From Tolypothrix sp. FACHB-123 (GTDB lineage: Bacteria; Cyanobacteriota; Cyanobacteriia; Cyanobacteriales; Nostocaceae): a stretch of 64,000 nucleotides of DNA. The notes beneath the pieces were generated by a model. That model ran no database searches and was not told the origin of the DNA. It worked only from the letters and a program-made list of their open reading frames with translations. Shown here one piece after another: positions 33,198 through 43,160 of the stretch. A program made the translations under genes and the position numbers. Within the stretch, counting starts at the first letter, position 1, and every line of letters begins with the position of its first letter. The stretch spans positions 62,001 through 126,000 of the forward strand of contig NZ_JACJRE010000007.1 in assembly GCF_014697075.1 (NCBI RefSeq), given 5' to 3'.

Positions 33198-35978
33198 TTA
33201 CAAATCAATTACGGCTTGCACTAAATCAGCACTGCGATAGAGACGAAAGCCAACTTTTTCACAAACTCGTTGCATGGCAACATTTTCTGGGTGAATGTCA
33301 GCAGTGATGCGCTTGATATGTTCATTCCGAGCAACGTACAACAGTTGACTTAAGATTTTTGTACCTAACCCCATACGTTGATATGGATCGCTGACTAAAA
33401 GAGCAAATTCCGCTTCTTTGACACCATGTAACTGACTCAAGCGTCCCACAGCGAGAATTTCCCGATCGCCTGTTACGGGGTTTTTGCGATCGGCTACTAA
33501 CGCCATTTCGCGATCGTAGTCAATGAAGCACAGCCGCAACATACGTTCGTGGGCGATTCGTTGACTCAGTTTCATCAGATGGAAGTAGCGAAAATAGACG
33601 CTTTGCTCTGAGAGTGTTTTATGGAACTGTACAATTAACGGCTCATCTTCGGGACGGATGGGGCGGATGGTAATTGGTGTAGCATCTTTGATTATCCAAG
33701 GTGTGATGTATTGTGTGGGATAGGGGCGAATCGCTAGTTTGGGTAATTGTTCTTCTGTCAGTTCCGGTGGATGAAGAACGATCCGCGCATCTAGGGCTAG
33801 TAATGAGGAAGATTTGTCTTCTGCTTGATCCCTACCTTCAAATCGCGCCCATAAGGGATTGATGTCAACTTCTTTAATCCAGGGCTGTTCTACGATTAAT
33901 TGGGAAAATCGCACTAATAACTGCTCTAAAGCTGCTAAATCTACAGGTGCGCGTCCTCTTACGCCTTTGAGGGCTTTGTAAATTTGCGTTTGTTCCATCA
34001 TCCGGCGTGCCAGAGTACTATTGAGGGGAGGAAGTGCGATCGCTCGATCTCTAAATACTTCTACTAATTGTCCCCCTGCGCCAAACAGCAATACTGGCCC
34101 AAATTGCGGATCTAAGCTACTACCAATAATTAATTCGTAGCCACTATTAAGGTTAATCATTGGCTGCACTGTTACGCCTAAAAAGTGTTCTAAACCTACT
34201 TTTTCGGCAACAGCAGTTTTAATATTGCGATACGCCCAGCGTACAGCATCCGCATCCATAAGATTTAACTGCACACCACCCACATCGGTTTTGTGGGTGA
34301 TCGTCTTCGATAATAATTTGAGGACTACGGGATAACCCAGGGAATCTGCACAACCGACAGCTTCGTCTTCTGTAGCGGCGATGCAAGCTTGTAGAGTGGG
34401 AATACCGTAAGCTGCCAGGATTTGCTTGGATTCGGTCTCTGTAAGAATAGTTCGCCCGGCTTGATGGGCTGTGATAATAATCTTATCTACAAGATTCCGG
34501 TTAGGGATACCGTCTTCTTCTGCTGGTAATACGGGAGTTTCGTAAATGCCGCGCAGGTTATAGCTAGACTGCCACATATAAGTGAATATACGGGTCGCAG
34601 AATCGGGGTAGGAAAAGGTAGGAATACCCGCACGATTGAGAATTGCTTCCCCTGCCATCACCTCAGCACCGCCCATCCAAGTTGCTAGAATTGGTTTGCT
34701 TGCAGGAACCTGTGCTTTTTCAATTGCAGATTTCAACTGTTCGGCAGTTTGGGTAGGATCGGTCATTGCCTGAGGAGTGAGAATCAGCAAGATACCATCA
34801 CTATTTGGATCTTTGGCGACAATCTCTAAGGTTTTGCTGTAGCGTTCTGGATCGGCGTCTCCCAAAATATCAATAGGGTTGTTATGGCTCCAAAAAGATG
34901 GCAAGGTTTGATTGAGGGAGGTAATTGTCTCTGGTGCTAGTTCTGCCAGTTCTCCTCCGGTAGTAATCAGAAAATCTGTAGCGAGGACGCCAGGGCCGCC
35001 AGCGTTGGTAATCATCGTCAGACGCGGGCCTTTGGGGCGGGGCTGTTTTGCCAATACTTCCGCCATGTGAAATAGTTCGGAAATTCTGCTGACTCTCAGT
35101 ACCCCACTACGCCTAAAGGCAGCATCGAGAACTTCATCGCTACCAGTTAATGCGCCAGTATGGGAAGCTGAAGCTTTAGCGGCGGCTTCAGTGCGACCGG
35201 CTTTGATGACAATAATCGGCTTGGTTAAGACTACCTCACGGGCAGCTGAGAGAAATGACCGCGCATCCCCGATGGATTCCATGTAAATAACAATACTTTT
35301 GGTATGGGGATCGTCACCAAGATAGTAAATTAAATCGCCCCAACCAACATCTAACATTGAGCCGATGGACATAAAGGCGCTAAAGCCGACATTTTCCCGC
35401 AAACTCCAGTCGAGAATTGAGGTGCAAAGGGCACCACTTTGGCTAATAAAGCCGACATTCCCAGGACGCGCCATTGTACTGGCGAAGGTGGCGTTTAGTC
35501 CTGTATGGGGATTCATCACGCCCAAGCAATTGGGGCCGATAATCCTGAGTTTACCTAAGCGGGCTTCATGTAAGATTTGCTGCTCTAATTCAATACCAGG
35601 GGCACCGATTTCTTTAAATCCAGCAGACACGATTACAGCACTTTTCACCCCCGCCGCGACGCATTCGCGGACAATTTTCGGTACTGTCGGGGCGGGTGTG
35701 GCAATGATTGCCAAATCTACTGCGTCCGGTACTTCTGCAATATTGGCGTAGCTCTTAATACCCATCACACTGTGATGTTTTGGGTTTACAGGAAATACCG
35801 TACCGCCAAAAGGATTACTAATTAAATTCCACAGCAAGGTACGTCCTACACTTCCAGGCGAGTCACTAGCACCAATTACAGCCACCGTTGCCGGCGCAAA
35901 AATGGAACTGAGGGGCTGGCGCTCGGTACGGAGAATGTCGAAGGTGGGATCTGTTTTGAATATATTGGGGCTTTGCAT
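33198..35978 (-). CDS. ADP-forming acyl-CoA synthetase fused to a GNAT acetyltransferase
   Basis: The 926-residue protein has a CoA-binding domain (about 25-150, [20 protein letters not shown]), succinyl-CoA-ligase-like domains ([54 protein letters not shown]), an ATP-grasp domain (about 505-725, [47 protein letters not shown]) and a C-terminal GNAT domain (about 755-920, [20 protein letters not shown]). This is the layout of E. coli Pat/YfiQ. If the active-site His ([10 protein letters not shown]) functions, it could make acetate and ATP from acetyl-CoA; otherwise it may be a protein acetyltransferase. The TCCTCACAACTTCCTCA site 74 bp upstream links it to the hox genes. Confidence 0.92.
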   Translation of the reverse strand: MQSPNIFKTDPTFDILRTERQPLSSIFAPATVAVIGASDSPGSVGRTLLWNLISNPFGGTVFPVNPKHHSVMGIKSYANIAEVPDAVDLAIIATPAPTVPKIVRECVAAGVKSAVIVSAGFKEIGAPGIELEQQILHEARLGKLRIIGPNCLGVMNPHTGLNATFASTMARPGNVGFISQSGALCTSILDWSLRENVGFSAFMSIGSMLDVGWGDLIYYLGDDPHTKSIVIYMESIGDARSFLSAAREVVLTKPIIVIKAGRTEAAAKASASHTGALTGSDEVLDAAFRRSGVLRVSRISELFHMAEVLAKQPRPKGPRLTMITNAGGPGVLATDFLITTGGELAELAPETITSLNQTLPSFWSHNNPIDILGDADPERYSKTLEIVAKDPNSDGILLILTPQAMTDPTQTAEQLKSAIEKAQVPASKPILATWMGGAEVMAGEAILNRAGIPTFSYPDSATRIFTYMWQSSYNLRGIYETPVLPAEEDGIPNRNLVDKIIITAHQAGRTILTETESKQILAAYGIPTLQACIAATEDEAVGCADSLGYPVVLKLLSKTITHKTDVGGVQLNLMDADAVRWAYRNIKTAVAEKVGLEHFLGVTVQPMINLNSGYELIIGSSLDPQFGPVLLFGAGGQLVEVFRDRAIALPPLNSTLARRMMEQTQIYKALKGVRGRAPVDLAALEQLLVRFSQLIVEQPWIKEVDINPLWARFEGRDQAEDKSSSLLALDARIVLHPPELTEEQLPKLAIRPYPTQYITPWIIKDATPITIRPIRPEDEPLIVQFHKTLSEQSVYFRYFHLMKLSQRIAHERMLRLCFIDYDREMALVADRKNPVTGDREILAVGRLSQLHGVKEAEFALLVSDPYQRMGLGTKILSQLLYVARNEHIKRITADIHPENVAMQRVCEKVGFRLYRSADLVQAVIDL

Positions 35979-36052
35979 TTCGCTAAACCTCGTTAATTTG
36001 GATAGCGTCTCTTTGGACTCTCTGGAGACAATATGAGGTTAGAAAAGATTCT

Positions 36053-36069
36053 TGAGGAAGTTGTGAGGA
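36053..36069 (-). promoter_or_regulatory. Direct-repeat operator upstream of the acyl-CoA synthetase gene
   Basis: On the minus strand it reads TCCTCACAACTTCCTCA, two TCCTCA half-sites 11 bp apart, ending 74 bp before the start codon. It is one of eight sites of the same type in the window. Confidence 0.65.
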
Positions 36070-36218
36070 TAGTTAAGAAATTTATTGTAATTTTTGTCAA
36101 ACTTCAAACCCAATTATACAGAGTACTTTCCGTAAATAAAATATATAGGTAGGGACAGTGCGCCCCTACCCTTATTTTGATCTCAGCGAATTGAAATCCG
36201 CTATATTGAAGAACTTAT

Positions 36219-37454
36219 CTAAATGAGAGTAATGGTATTTCGGGAAATGGCGACTTCTTGAGCAGCAATTCCAACTAAAATCAGTTGATTACCTCCCCCC
36301 AAATCGATCTGAGTAGTATCCAATTTACTTTCCAGCGTGATATCAGTCTTTCCTATTTTCGATAAATCTTGAATTTTAAATGCAGAAATATCGATTTTCT
36401 CACCATGCTCAAAATCAAAGATGTTATCTGCTCCGTAACCAGGTTTGAAGATGAATAAATCTTTGCCTGCATCACCCCATAGTTCATCATTTCCGCGACC
36501 TCCATTAATTACATCATTACCATCACCAGCAACTAAGAGGTCTTCACCATTCAAGCCAAATAAGTAATCTTTGCCCTTACCACCATCAATATAGTCATTG
36601 CCTTGAGTTCCTTGGAGGTGGTCATTTTTACGAGTTCCTAATACCTGATTGAGGATATTGTAGGTGATATCCAATGAAAAAAATGGCTCTCCACCTACAG
36701 TGAAAGTTCCTCCAAAATTCAAAGTATGATCTCCGCCAGCAACTTTAACCGCCAACCAATAACCATTAGCAACCTCCGGACTGATTTCGACTTTCCCGAA
36801 GCCACCTAGCTCTTTAAGGGTAGGAAAATTAGGATCATATTCAGGGTTAGCTAAATAAGTATTTTCGGTATAGCCCAAGTCCTCCTCAAGAATATTATTT
36901 TTTGGAGGAGTGTAGCTAAAAGGATTTTCTGAAGCTTGTCGGTACGCAAAGGGATTATTAATCTTCTTTCTGTCAACCATAGCAAAGAGATCGGATACTA
37001 GCCCTCCCTGAGCTATGGGATTGGAAAAAAATGCAGCCTGCTCTTTTAATTGTTCAACTGTACGGTTGCCATTGGAAAAAGGATCTTCTGGATTGATCGT
37101 AGATATATCATTAGTTAGATTGTTAGCGGTGGCATTAAGAATGGGGAAGAAAACTGTTGTGTTTCCTTTGTTGGGCAGTATGATTGTTCGGTTGATCTGA
37201 GAAATGCCTCCTACGCCTGTAATTAAATCACCAAAGGCTCCGCCAATGAAGAAAGCAGGCGATTGATCGGGTTGAGCAATTTGAGACTTTTCAACTGACC
37301 CCCGTTTTCCACGTAGATCTTTATTATCATCAAATCGCCCAAAATGTTGATCAGCAGGCAGTTCATAAACAGTTTGCCACCAGATATCTCCCAATTGGGC
37401 TTGAGAATATCCTTCTATCTTTTGGTTTGGTGAAATTATATTTATGCTGTCCAT
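36219..37454 (-). CDS. Secreted RTX-type calcium-binding protein
   Basis: The 411-residue protein has no N-terminal signal peptide, and its C-terminal part (about 280-345) holds RTX nonapeptides (GNDYIDGGKGKDYLFGLNGE, GDGNDVINGGRGNDELWGDA, GKDLFIF), which bind calcium after type I secretion. The N-terminal 270 residues include GYSQAQLGDIWWQTVYELPA and INRTIILPNKGNTTVFFPIL, which remind me of a family of uncharacterised secreted proteins with a WWQ motif and an FFPI motif; this resemblance is tentative. A weak copy of the hox-type direct repeat lies upstream (37613-37629). Confidence 0.8.
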   Translation of the reverse strand: MDSINIISPNQKIEGYSQAQLGDIWWQTVYELPADQHFGRFDDNKDLRGKRGSVEKSQIAQPDQSPAFFIGGAFGDLITGVGGISQINRTIILPNKGNTTVFFPILNATANNLTNDISTINPEDPFSNGNRTVEQLKEQAAFFSNPIAQGGLVSDLFAMVDRKKINNPFAYRQASENPFSYTPPKNNILEEDLGYTENTYLANPEYDPNFPTLKELGGFGKVEISPEVANGYWLAVKVAGGDHTLNFGGTFTVGGEPFFSLDITYNILNQVLGTRKNDHLQGTQGNDYIDGGKGKDYLFGLNGEDLLVAGDGNDVINGGRGNDELWGDAGKDLFIFKPGYGADNIFDFEHGEKIDISAFKIQDLSKIGKTDITLESKLDTTQIDLGGGNQLILVGIAAQEVAISRNTITLI

Positions 37455-37612
37455 AAAAAACTCCCAAGCAGTGACTATTTTCCCGCTTACAGCACATATA
37501 CCAATTCAAAAAATGATTTTTATTGATTTGCCTAATTAAAGACAGATTTCTCTGAGTCAAGTCCGATTGGAACCCACTCAACAGGCATATTTGAGAATTT
37601 ACAGGAAAAATT

Positions 37613-37629
37613 TGAGGATTTTGTGAAGA
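37613..37629 (-). promoter_or_regulatory. Weak direct-repeat site upstream of the RTX gene
   Basis: On the minus strand it reads TCTTCACAAAATCCTCA, with half-sites kept but the spacer changed, 158 bp before the start. It is the most diverged and most distant of the set. Confidence 0.4.
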
Positions 37630-37747
37630 CCAAAGCTAAATTAGCTTTAATAATGCCTCAAACTGCTAGATGGAATTTTTAGCTAGTAATTAGCCTTCAG
37701 TAAGGGTTTCAGAAATATTGATTGTATGTAAGGTGGAAAGGACTACA

Positions 37748-37790
37748 AAAAACTAACCCCAGTTTCTACGATGAACTGGGGCTATTTTTG
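37748..37790. terminator. Bidirectional terminator after the DUF4231 gene
   Basis: CCCCAGTT (37757-37764) pairs with AACTGGGG (37774-37781), with T-rich sequence on the right and A-rich sequence on the left. It lies 26 bp past the DUF4231 stop, so it probably ends that minus-strand transcript. Confidence 0.8.
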
Positions 37791-37816
37791 TTCATAAATT
37801 TGGTATAGGTTTTAGT

Positions 37817-38689
37817 TTACTTTTCCTCTTCAGCAACTTCTTTCTTTTGTTCACTCGATGGTGAAGCTTCTTTTTTCTCTGAAGATTGTTCGCTGGCTTG
37901 CTGTACCTGCTGGAGGTGAATGTTATTCACTTGCACAACAAAATTTTCGATGACTTGGTTAGCTGTTTGCAACTGTTCTGTTTCATCAGTGGAATTACTA
38001 GTCCGATAAAGCGGAGTAATTCCTAAAATAAATTTTTCCTGTTCAGCTTCTAATAATTCAACAGCTGCGTTCGCTGCTACCCAATTTTTTTGGAAAGGAA
38101 AAGATGTCACAATACTGGCAACGATAGAAGCGATCGCAGGACAAATTACTGGTAGCCATTTTAACCATGCTTGTCCGGTTTCTAATTTGTCTACCAAAAC
38201 TAAGATTGGTGTGACGCCCGATAAAATTACGGTAGAGATTTGCAAAAAGTAATACAGATTTCTGGCGAGATTGCGCGTCCGTTTGTAATCATCAATTAAA
38301 TCTTGGCAATATTGCAAAGCTTTTTCTCTCGCTGGCGCGATGTTATTTTTATACCATGAACTGTTGTTTGCCAATAGATAGGTATAAATTTCAGCTTTTT
38401 TACTGATATCAGACTGTTTGGCAGCTTGTTTAGAAGTTACTATGACTTCCTTATTGATCAGGTAGAGAAAAATGGCAATAGTCAAAGCTACTACGCCCAG
38501 AATTACAGCTTGTTGACTACCACCAGGAAAAGTGAGAAATACTACACTCGCGCCAATACAGCAAGTTAACAAGAAATATTCAATGACTTTGAAGGGATAC
38601 AAGTTCTTGGGACTTGTTGAGGACGCAGTAGTTTCTGGATTAGAATAGGCTACTCTATTGTTGATATTTGCAATATCTGAAGATGTCAT
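37817..38689 (-). CDS. DUF4231 domain membrane protein
   Basis: This 290-residue membrane protein has paired hydrophobic segments (about 33-52 VIEYFLLTCCIGASVVFLTF and 62-80) and a second pair (about 150-166 and 182-197 LPVICPAIASIVASIVTSFP) flanking a helical region (WYKNNIAPAREKALQYCQDL, KRTRNLARNLYYFLQISTV). This resembles the DUF4231/SLATT group, some of which sit in conflict or nucleotide-signalling systems. The C-terminus is acidic and lysine-rich. Its terminator is clear; no partner gene is adjacent. Confidence 0.75.
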   Translation of the reverse strand: MTSSDIANINNRVAYSNPETTASSTSPKNLYPFKVIEYFLLTCCIGASVVFLTFPGGSQQAVILGVVALTIAIFLYLINKEVIVTSKQAAKQSDISKKAEIYTYLLANNSSWYKNNIAPAREKALQYCQDLIDDYKRTRNLARNLYYFLQISTVILSGVTPILVLVDKLETGQAWLKWLPVICPAIASIVASIVTSFPFQKNWVAANAAVELLEAEQEKFILGITPLYRTSNSTDETEQLQTANQVIENFVVQVNNIHLQQVQQASEQSSEKKEASPSSEQKKEVAEEEK

Positions 38690-38832
38690 TGGCTTGGTAC
38701 TTAATTAATTACTAGAGGACACCACACAAGTAAGATAGGATACTTACTAACTCAAATAACCTCAGTATATGCAATGGATTATTTAATTGTCCAAGATTTT
38801 TATTGTTTTTAATTTTAATGTCTTAAAAGTTA

Positions 38833-39279
38833 CTATGCCTGAAAGCTGATAATTTGAGCGATTTTTTCTAGGGCGATCGCAATTCCTTGTTTTGCAGTTG
38901 GTGATAAGCGATCGCCTAGGTTAAAATTTTCGCCAGGGACAATCACCCACCAAGCGGTGGGACAATTACCGTAAAGAACTTGAGTTAAGGCTAAAAGCGA
39001 TCGCGGATCGGCTACATGTCCGCTAATATTACCGCAAGAGTCAGGAGAAAGCGATCGCACTTCCACTTGGGAACTTTCACTAGCTAAACAAGCATCGATA
39101 AAAATCGCTAAATCTGCACTGGCTAATATTTCTGCTAGTTCGGGGGTAAGTTGATGTACAGCTAAAGATTTGACATTTGATAACTGTAATTGATGAGCTA
39201 ATTGATTAGCTATACACTGGCCGATACCATCATCGCTGCGTAAGTCGTTACCATAACCAATAGCTACAATATTGCTCAT
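38833..39279 (-). CDS. hoxW: Hydrogenase maturation protease HoxW
   Basis: HoxW cuts the C-terminal extension from HoxH after nickel insertion. The 148 residues begin VAIGYGNDLRSDDGIGQCIA, have the metal-binding acidic residue in DLAIFIDACLASE, and contain HVADPRSLLALTQVLYG with the conserved histidine. The order on the minus strand is hoxU, hoxY, hoxH, vapBC, hoxW, so the protease gene is separated from its substrate gene by a toxin-antitoxin pair. Confidence 0.92.
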   Translation of the reverse strand: MSNIVAIGYGNDLRSDDGIGQCIANQLAHQLQLSNVKSLAVHQLTPELAEILASADLAIFIDACLASESSQVEVRSLSPDSCGNISGHVADPRSLLALTQVLYGNCPTAWWVIVPGENFNLGDRLSPTAKQGIAIALEKIAQIISFQA

Positions 39280-39334
39280 TATTTTTACCAGCGACTTCGG
39301 TTAATCCGCTATACCAAAACCTTGGCGATGATAA

Positions 39335-39724
39335 TTACCATGCTACTACTTGCAAGCTTTCTATTTCTTGAAAATGGGCATCGCGCGTCACCAAAATTAG
39401 GTCATTTTGTAATGCAATTGCTGCAATCCAGATATCATTTTCTGGTAACGGACGACCTTTGAGTCTCAACTTATTTTTGACTTCACCATATTGTCGAGCA
39501 GTTTCGGTATCGCACCCAAGTACAGTGCTGCTAGAAACTAATTCATCAACTTTAGCTAAATTTGCTTCTACTCGCCCTGATTTCCTTGCACCATAGCACA
39601 ACTCACCAATGACAATACTGGGAATAAAAACTTCGTTGGCTTGAGCAAGATAATTTTTGACTACGGCTTCATCTGCGAATAGAGCAATGATGATATTAGT
39701 ATCGAGTAAATACCTACCACTCAT
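39335..39724 (-). CDS. vapC: PIN-domain ribonuclease toxin, VapC family
   Basis: The 129-residue PIN protein keeps the acidic active site: Asp8 (YLLDTNIII), Glu41 (IGELCYGA), Asp97 (PENDIWIAAIA) and Asp115 (LVTRDAHF). It should bind Mg2+ and cut a tRNA or other RNA when free of its antitoxin. It overlaps the antitoxin gene by 11 bp. The pair sits inside the hoxUYHW cluster. Confidence 0.9.
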   Translation of the reverse strand: MSGRYLLDTNIIIALFADEAVVKNYLAQANEVFIPSIVIGELCYGARKSGRVEANLAKVDELVSSSTVLGCDTETARQYGEVKNKLRLKGRPLPENDIWIAAIALQNDLILVTRDAHFQEIESLQVVAW

Positions 39725-39941
39725 TGATATCTATCCGTTCACAATCTTGCTCAATCGCTTCTTGCATCAACTGCAAATCTTCAGGAGGAATTGCACCTGC
39801 AAAACCTAGTAATTGCTCTCCTGGTGTACCTCTGATTTCAGTTTTTGCTAATGTTCTGACAAATTCAAGCACTTGCCATTGCAAATGCTGGGGCATTACC
39901 TTTAATTGCTCAACCACTTCATCAATAATAGGGATACTCAT
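39714..39941 (-). CDS. VapB-type antitoxin
   Basis: The 75-residue acidic protein lies upstream of and overlaps the PIN toxin gene. The N-terminal half (IDEVVEQLKVMPQHLQWQVL, EFVRTLAKT) resembles DUF2281-type cyanobacterial antitoxins, and the C-terminus (EDLQLMQEAIEQDCERIDIN) is typical of a toxin-binding tail. A TCTCCTTTCTC-rich ribosome-binding region (GAGAAAGGAGAG on the minus strand) precedes the ATG. Confidence 0.8.
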   Translation of the reverse strand: MSIPIIDEVVEQLKVMPQHLQWQVLEFVRTLAKTEIRGTPGEQLLGFAGAIPPEDLQLMQEAIEQDCERIDINEW

Positions 39942-40026
39942 ACTACTCTCCTTTCTCTCATCTTACACTGTTGCTTCAGCGAAATTTTCACCCCAATACT
40001 TTTACATTATCCCACTATATACTTGC

Positions 40027-41484
40027 TTAATTTTCCTGACGCCAAACTTCATCCACAACTGTACCATTAGCTGCTACTAATTCAATATGTAATGGCATTT
40101 GTCCCACTGCATGAGTCGAACAACTTAAACAAGGATCGAAAGCCCGAATTCCAGCTTCAACACGGTTTAACATGCCTTCAGGAATTTCTGAACCGTGAAT
40201 AAAATGTCTAGCAATTTGCGCGACGGTGCGATTCATCGCTAAATTATTTTGACCTGTAGCAATAATTAAATTAACTTTCTTAATTAATCCATCTTCATCA
40301 ATTTGATAAAAATGAAATAATGTGCCTCTTGGTGCTTCGCTGACGCCAACAGATTCTAGTTGGTTAATTCCTGCATTAGCACGCAATCTAGTTGACAGGA
40401 TATCGGGATCGTCTAGCAAAATTTCAATGCGTTCAATTGATGCCAAAATTTCAATTAATCTAGCGTAATGATAGAAAAACGATGAGGTAACTGTGCCTTT
40501 TCCTCTATCTCTAAATTCTCGCAATTCGGCATCGGCTAGGGGTGTACCAATATGGCTACAAACATTGAGACGGGCTAGGGGGCCTACACGATATATACCA
40601 CTATCTAAACTACAATGACCATCTTGATCGGGATAACCAAAAGGACGATAGTAAGGAGATTTTAAATAGGAATCTGCTTGCACTGCTTCGCCAATAAATT
40701 TATGATAGTCATTGGCGTCAAGTTTATCGGCAATAATATTACCTGCACTGTCTACAAATCGCAGATGTCCGTCGTAATTTTCCCATAAACCTTCTGGTGT
40801 GACTAACCCCATAAATAAACTGGGAAAGTTGCCGAAAGTTTGTGCTTCTTTTTGATAGTCTTGTAGTATTTTTTTAAACAAACCTATTGCATTAATGGTT
40901 GTATTTCGCGCTTCCGGAATTCGCTGTTGAATGTGGGTGCGTCCTGCTTCAGATAAAGGTTCCCGCACACCACCAGGAACCGCCCAAGCTGGATGAATTT
41001 TTTTACCACCTAATATTTCAATAATTTCTTGTCCAAATTGACGCAAGCGGATTCCACCACGGGCTAATTCTGGTTCAGCGGCAATTAATCCAAAGATATT
41101 ACGTTTTTGTGGATCGCTATCCATTCCTAAGAGGAAATCTGGGGCGCTGAGGTGGAAGAAACTGAGGGCGTGAGATTGAACAATTTGCCCTAAATTCATC
41201 AGACGACGCAGTTTTTCTGCGGCTTGAGGGATGTTAACAGATAAAAGGCGATCGCCTGCTTTGGCTGAAGCTAAAAGGTGACTAACTGGACAAATACCAC
41301 ATACTCGCGCTGTAATTCCTGGCATTTCCCAAAAAGGACGACCTTCACAAAACTTTTCAAATCCGCGAAATTCAGTCACATGAAACCGCGCATCACTAAC
41401 TTGCCCATTATCATCTAAATAAATAGAGATTTTGGCATGTCCTTCAATCCGCGTCACCGGGTCAATAATAATTTTTTCTGCCAT
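40027..41484 (-). CDS. hoxH: Bidirectional [NiFe] hydrogenase large subunit HoxH
   Basis: HoxH carries the Ni-Fe active site of the NAD(P)-linked bidirectional hydrogenase. Of 485 residues, the nickel ligands are in Cys62/Cys65 ([10 protein letters not shown]) and Cys452/Cys455 (DPCLSCSTH, residues 450-458). The 27 residues after His458 ([10 protein letters not shown] to the end) are the extension expected to be removed by HoxW. It follows hoxY across a 115-bp gap filled with GGGCATT-type repeats. HoxY is its small-subunit partner; HoxEFU form the diaphorase. Confidence 0.96.
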   Translation of the reverse strand: MAEKIIIDPVTRIEGHAKISIYLDDNGQVSDARFHVTEFRGFEKFCEGRPFWEMPGITARVCGICPVSHLLASAKAGDRLLSVNIPQAAEKLRRLMNLGQIVQSHALSFFHLSAPDFLLGMDSDPQKRNIFGLIAAEPELARGGIRLRQFGQEIIEILGGKKIHPAWAVPGGVREPLSEAGRTHIQQRIPEARNTTINAIGLFKKILQDYQKEAQTFGNFPSLFMGLVTPEGLWENYDGHLRFVDSAGNIIADKLDANDYHKFIGEAVQADSYLKSPYYRPFGYPDQDGHCSLDSGIYRVGPLARLNVCSHIGTPLADAELREFRDRGKGTVTSSFFYHYARLIEILASIERIEILLDDPDILSTRLRANAGINQLESVGVSEAPRGTLFHFYQIDEDGLIKKVNLIIATGQNNLAMNRTVAQIARHFIHGSEIPEGMLNRVEAGIRAFDPCLSCSTHAVGQMPLHIELVAANGTVVDEVWRQEN

Positions 41485-41562
41485 ATTTATTTAGTGAATA
41501 TTGTATTTAAAAACTAAGCGGACAGTTGGGATAAAAAGCCAGGAAAGCATAGGAGAAATACC

Positions 41563-41602
41563 AATGCCCAATGCCCAATGCCCAATGCCCAATGCCCCAT
41601 TA
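41563..41602. repeat. STRR heptamer array (GCCCAAT) between hoxY and hoxH
   Basis: Five to six copies of GCCCAAT lie in the hoxY-hoxH gap and touch the hoxY stop region. Confidence 0.85.
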
Positions 41603-42145
41603 CCCAAACTTAATAAATTCACGTCCTTCTAATTGGGGTTTTTTTCCTTGTAATATGGGTTCTAATACAGCGCGAATTCGTATTGCTGAAGGTGGACAAC
41701 CAAGTAAATAAATATCAACAGGTACGACTTGATGCACTGGCTGGACTTTATCTAATAATGGCGGTACAATTCCCGGTGCTTGGGGAATTTGTCCGTAGAT
41801 ATCGGCGGCTTCAATATAACAACGCTGAAGTACAGATTCTGCATTACCTAAAGGATTGCGTAAAGCAGTCACATTACCCGTGACAGCACAGTCACCAAAG
41901 GAAACCAAAATTCGCGATCGCTCTCTTACCATGCGCACCATTGCTAAATGTTCTTCATTAGCGATCGCACCTTCCACTAATACCACATCTACCCCTTGGG
42001 GATATTCTTTAATATCCGCTAAGGGACTGTAAACTATATCTACTTCTTGTGCTAAATCAATCAACCATTCATCTAAATCGAGAAAAGACATGTGACAGCC
42101 AGAACATCCGCCCAGCCACACCGTTGCTAATTTCAACCGAGACAT
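41600..42145 (-). CDS. hoxY: Bidirectional [NiFe] hydrogenase small subunit HoxY
   Basis: HoxY is the short small subunit that carries one proximal iron-sulfur cluster. The 181 residues begin LKLATVWLGGCSGCHMSFLD with the first cluster cysteines, and contain LVEGAIANEEHLAMVRMV, SFGDCAVTGNVTALRNPLG and IYLLGCPPSAIRIRAVLEP with the remaining ligands. The short length and absence of a Tat signal are as in soluble cyanobacterial HoxY. The gap to hoxU (156 bp) carries repeats and a 62-bp element. Confidence 0.95.
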   Translation of the reverse strand: MSRLKLATVWLGGCSGCHMSFLDLDEWLIDLAQEVDIVYSPLADIKEYPQGVDVVLVEGAIANEEHLAMVRMVRERSRILVSFGDCAVTGNVTALRNPLGNAESVLQRCYIEAADIYGQIPQAPGIVPPLLDKVQPVHQVVPVDIYLLGCPPSAIRIRAVLEPILQGKKPQLEGREFIKFG

Positions 42146-42182
42146 AATAATTCCTCATTTGTCAGTCAACAGTCAACAGTCA

Positions 42183-42244
42183 GTAGGGGCGGGTTTATGG
42201 GAGATCTTCATAAATCAGTGAGGATATCTGTGAACCCGCCCGTA
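42183..42244 (+). mobile_element. 62-bp palindromic MITE-like element, copy 2, between hoxU and hoxY
   Basis: The ends GTAGGGGCGGGTT and AACCCGCCCGTAC are inverted, and the interior shares GATCTT, GAGGATATC and GTGAA with copy 1 at 24710-24771. It is flanked by AGTCAAC heptamers (42160-42181 and 42249-42296). Confidence 0.8.
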
Positions 42245-42300
42245 CAACAATCAACAGTCAACAATCAACAGTCAACAGTCAACAGTCAACAGTCAACTAT

Positions 42301-43017
42301 CTAAAAATTCCATTGCTTTTTCTCTCGTGCTGTGACGAGAAAATCGAGTTTTTCGCGATCGTGTTTCATTTCACCGACGGTTGAACCTTGGTAGAAAAGC
42401 GCACCTGTGGGACATGCATTAACGCATTTACCGCAAGATGTGCAAGTATTTGAGGTTCCCCAAGGTTGATTTAAGTCAGTAATCACATAGGATTTTGTTC
42501 CTCTCCCCGCCATATCCCAAGTATGCGCGCCTTCAATCTCGTCACACACACGGATGCAACGGGTACAGAGAACACAACGGTTATGATCTACACCAAAGCG
42601 CTCGTGAGAAACATCGACTTTGCGGTGGGGGAAATGGTAACTTAGACGTACATGATCCATACCCATTTCGATTGCTAAGTCTTGCAATTCACAATTGTCA
42701 TTAGCTACGCAAACAGAACAAACGTGATTGCCCTCAGCAAATAGCATTTCCACAATTGTCCGCCGATATTTTTGCAAGCGATCGCTATCGGTTCTTATTT
42801 CCATCCCTTCCGCTACTTTAGTCACACAAGCAGGTAGAAGTTTATTAGTGCCAGCAATTTCTACTAAGCAAAGACGACAAGCACCAACATCTGATACTCC
42901 GTTTAAATGACACAAGGTAGGTATGTTAATACCCGCCTCTGTTGCGGCTTCCAGAATAGTTTCCTCTTCCCTAGCGCTAATGAGTTGGTCATTAATTATG
43001 AGAGTTTTGACAGACAT
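42301..43017 (-). CDS. hoxU: Bidirectional hydrogenase diaphorase subunit HoxU
   Basis: HoxU carries electrons between HoxF and the HoxYH hydrogenase, like the NuoG N-terminus. The 238 residues from the ATG at 43017 hold a plant-type 2Fe-2S ferredoxin domain ([20 protein letters not shown]), the HxxxCxxC motif ([19 protein letters not shown]), and two 4Fe-4S motifs ([13 protein letters not shown] and [17 protein letters not shown]). A TTG at 43026 would add three residues; the ATG is preferred. The shared direct-repeat site lies 68 bp upstream. Confidence 0.95.
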   Translation of the reverse strand: MSVKTLIINDQLISAREEETILEAATEAGINIPTLCHLNGVSDVGACRLCLVEIAGTNKLLPACVTKVAEGMEIRTDSDRLQKYRRTIVEMLFAEGNHVCSVCVANDNCELQDLAIEMGMDHVRLSYHFPHRKVDVSHERFGVDHNRCVLCTRCIRVCDEIEGAHTWDMAGRGTKSYVITDLNQPWGTSNTCTSCGKCVNACPTGALFYQGSTVGEMKHDREKLDFLVTAREKKQWNF

Positions 43018-43085
43018 GGCTTGCAACCTTAATCTGAACTCGTCTTTAGCTTCTGAATACCCTCTTAAGTTATAAACAAAAACTT

Positions 43086-43102
43086 TGAGGAACTTGTGAA
43101 GA
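43086..43102 (-). promoter_or_regulatory. Direct-repeat operator upstream of hoxU
   Basis: On the minus strand it reads TCTTCACAAGTTCCTCA, 68 bp before the hoxU ATG, the same type and orientation as upstream of hoxE and hoxF. Confidence 0.7.
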
Positions 43103-43160
43103 TTACAAAAGATAAAGTTACTGATATTTTGACAAAATAAGATATTTAAAGCCTAAAAAC

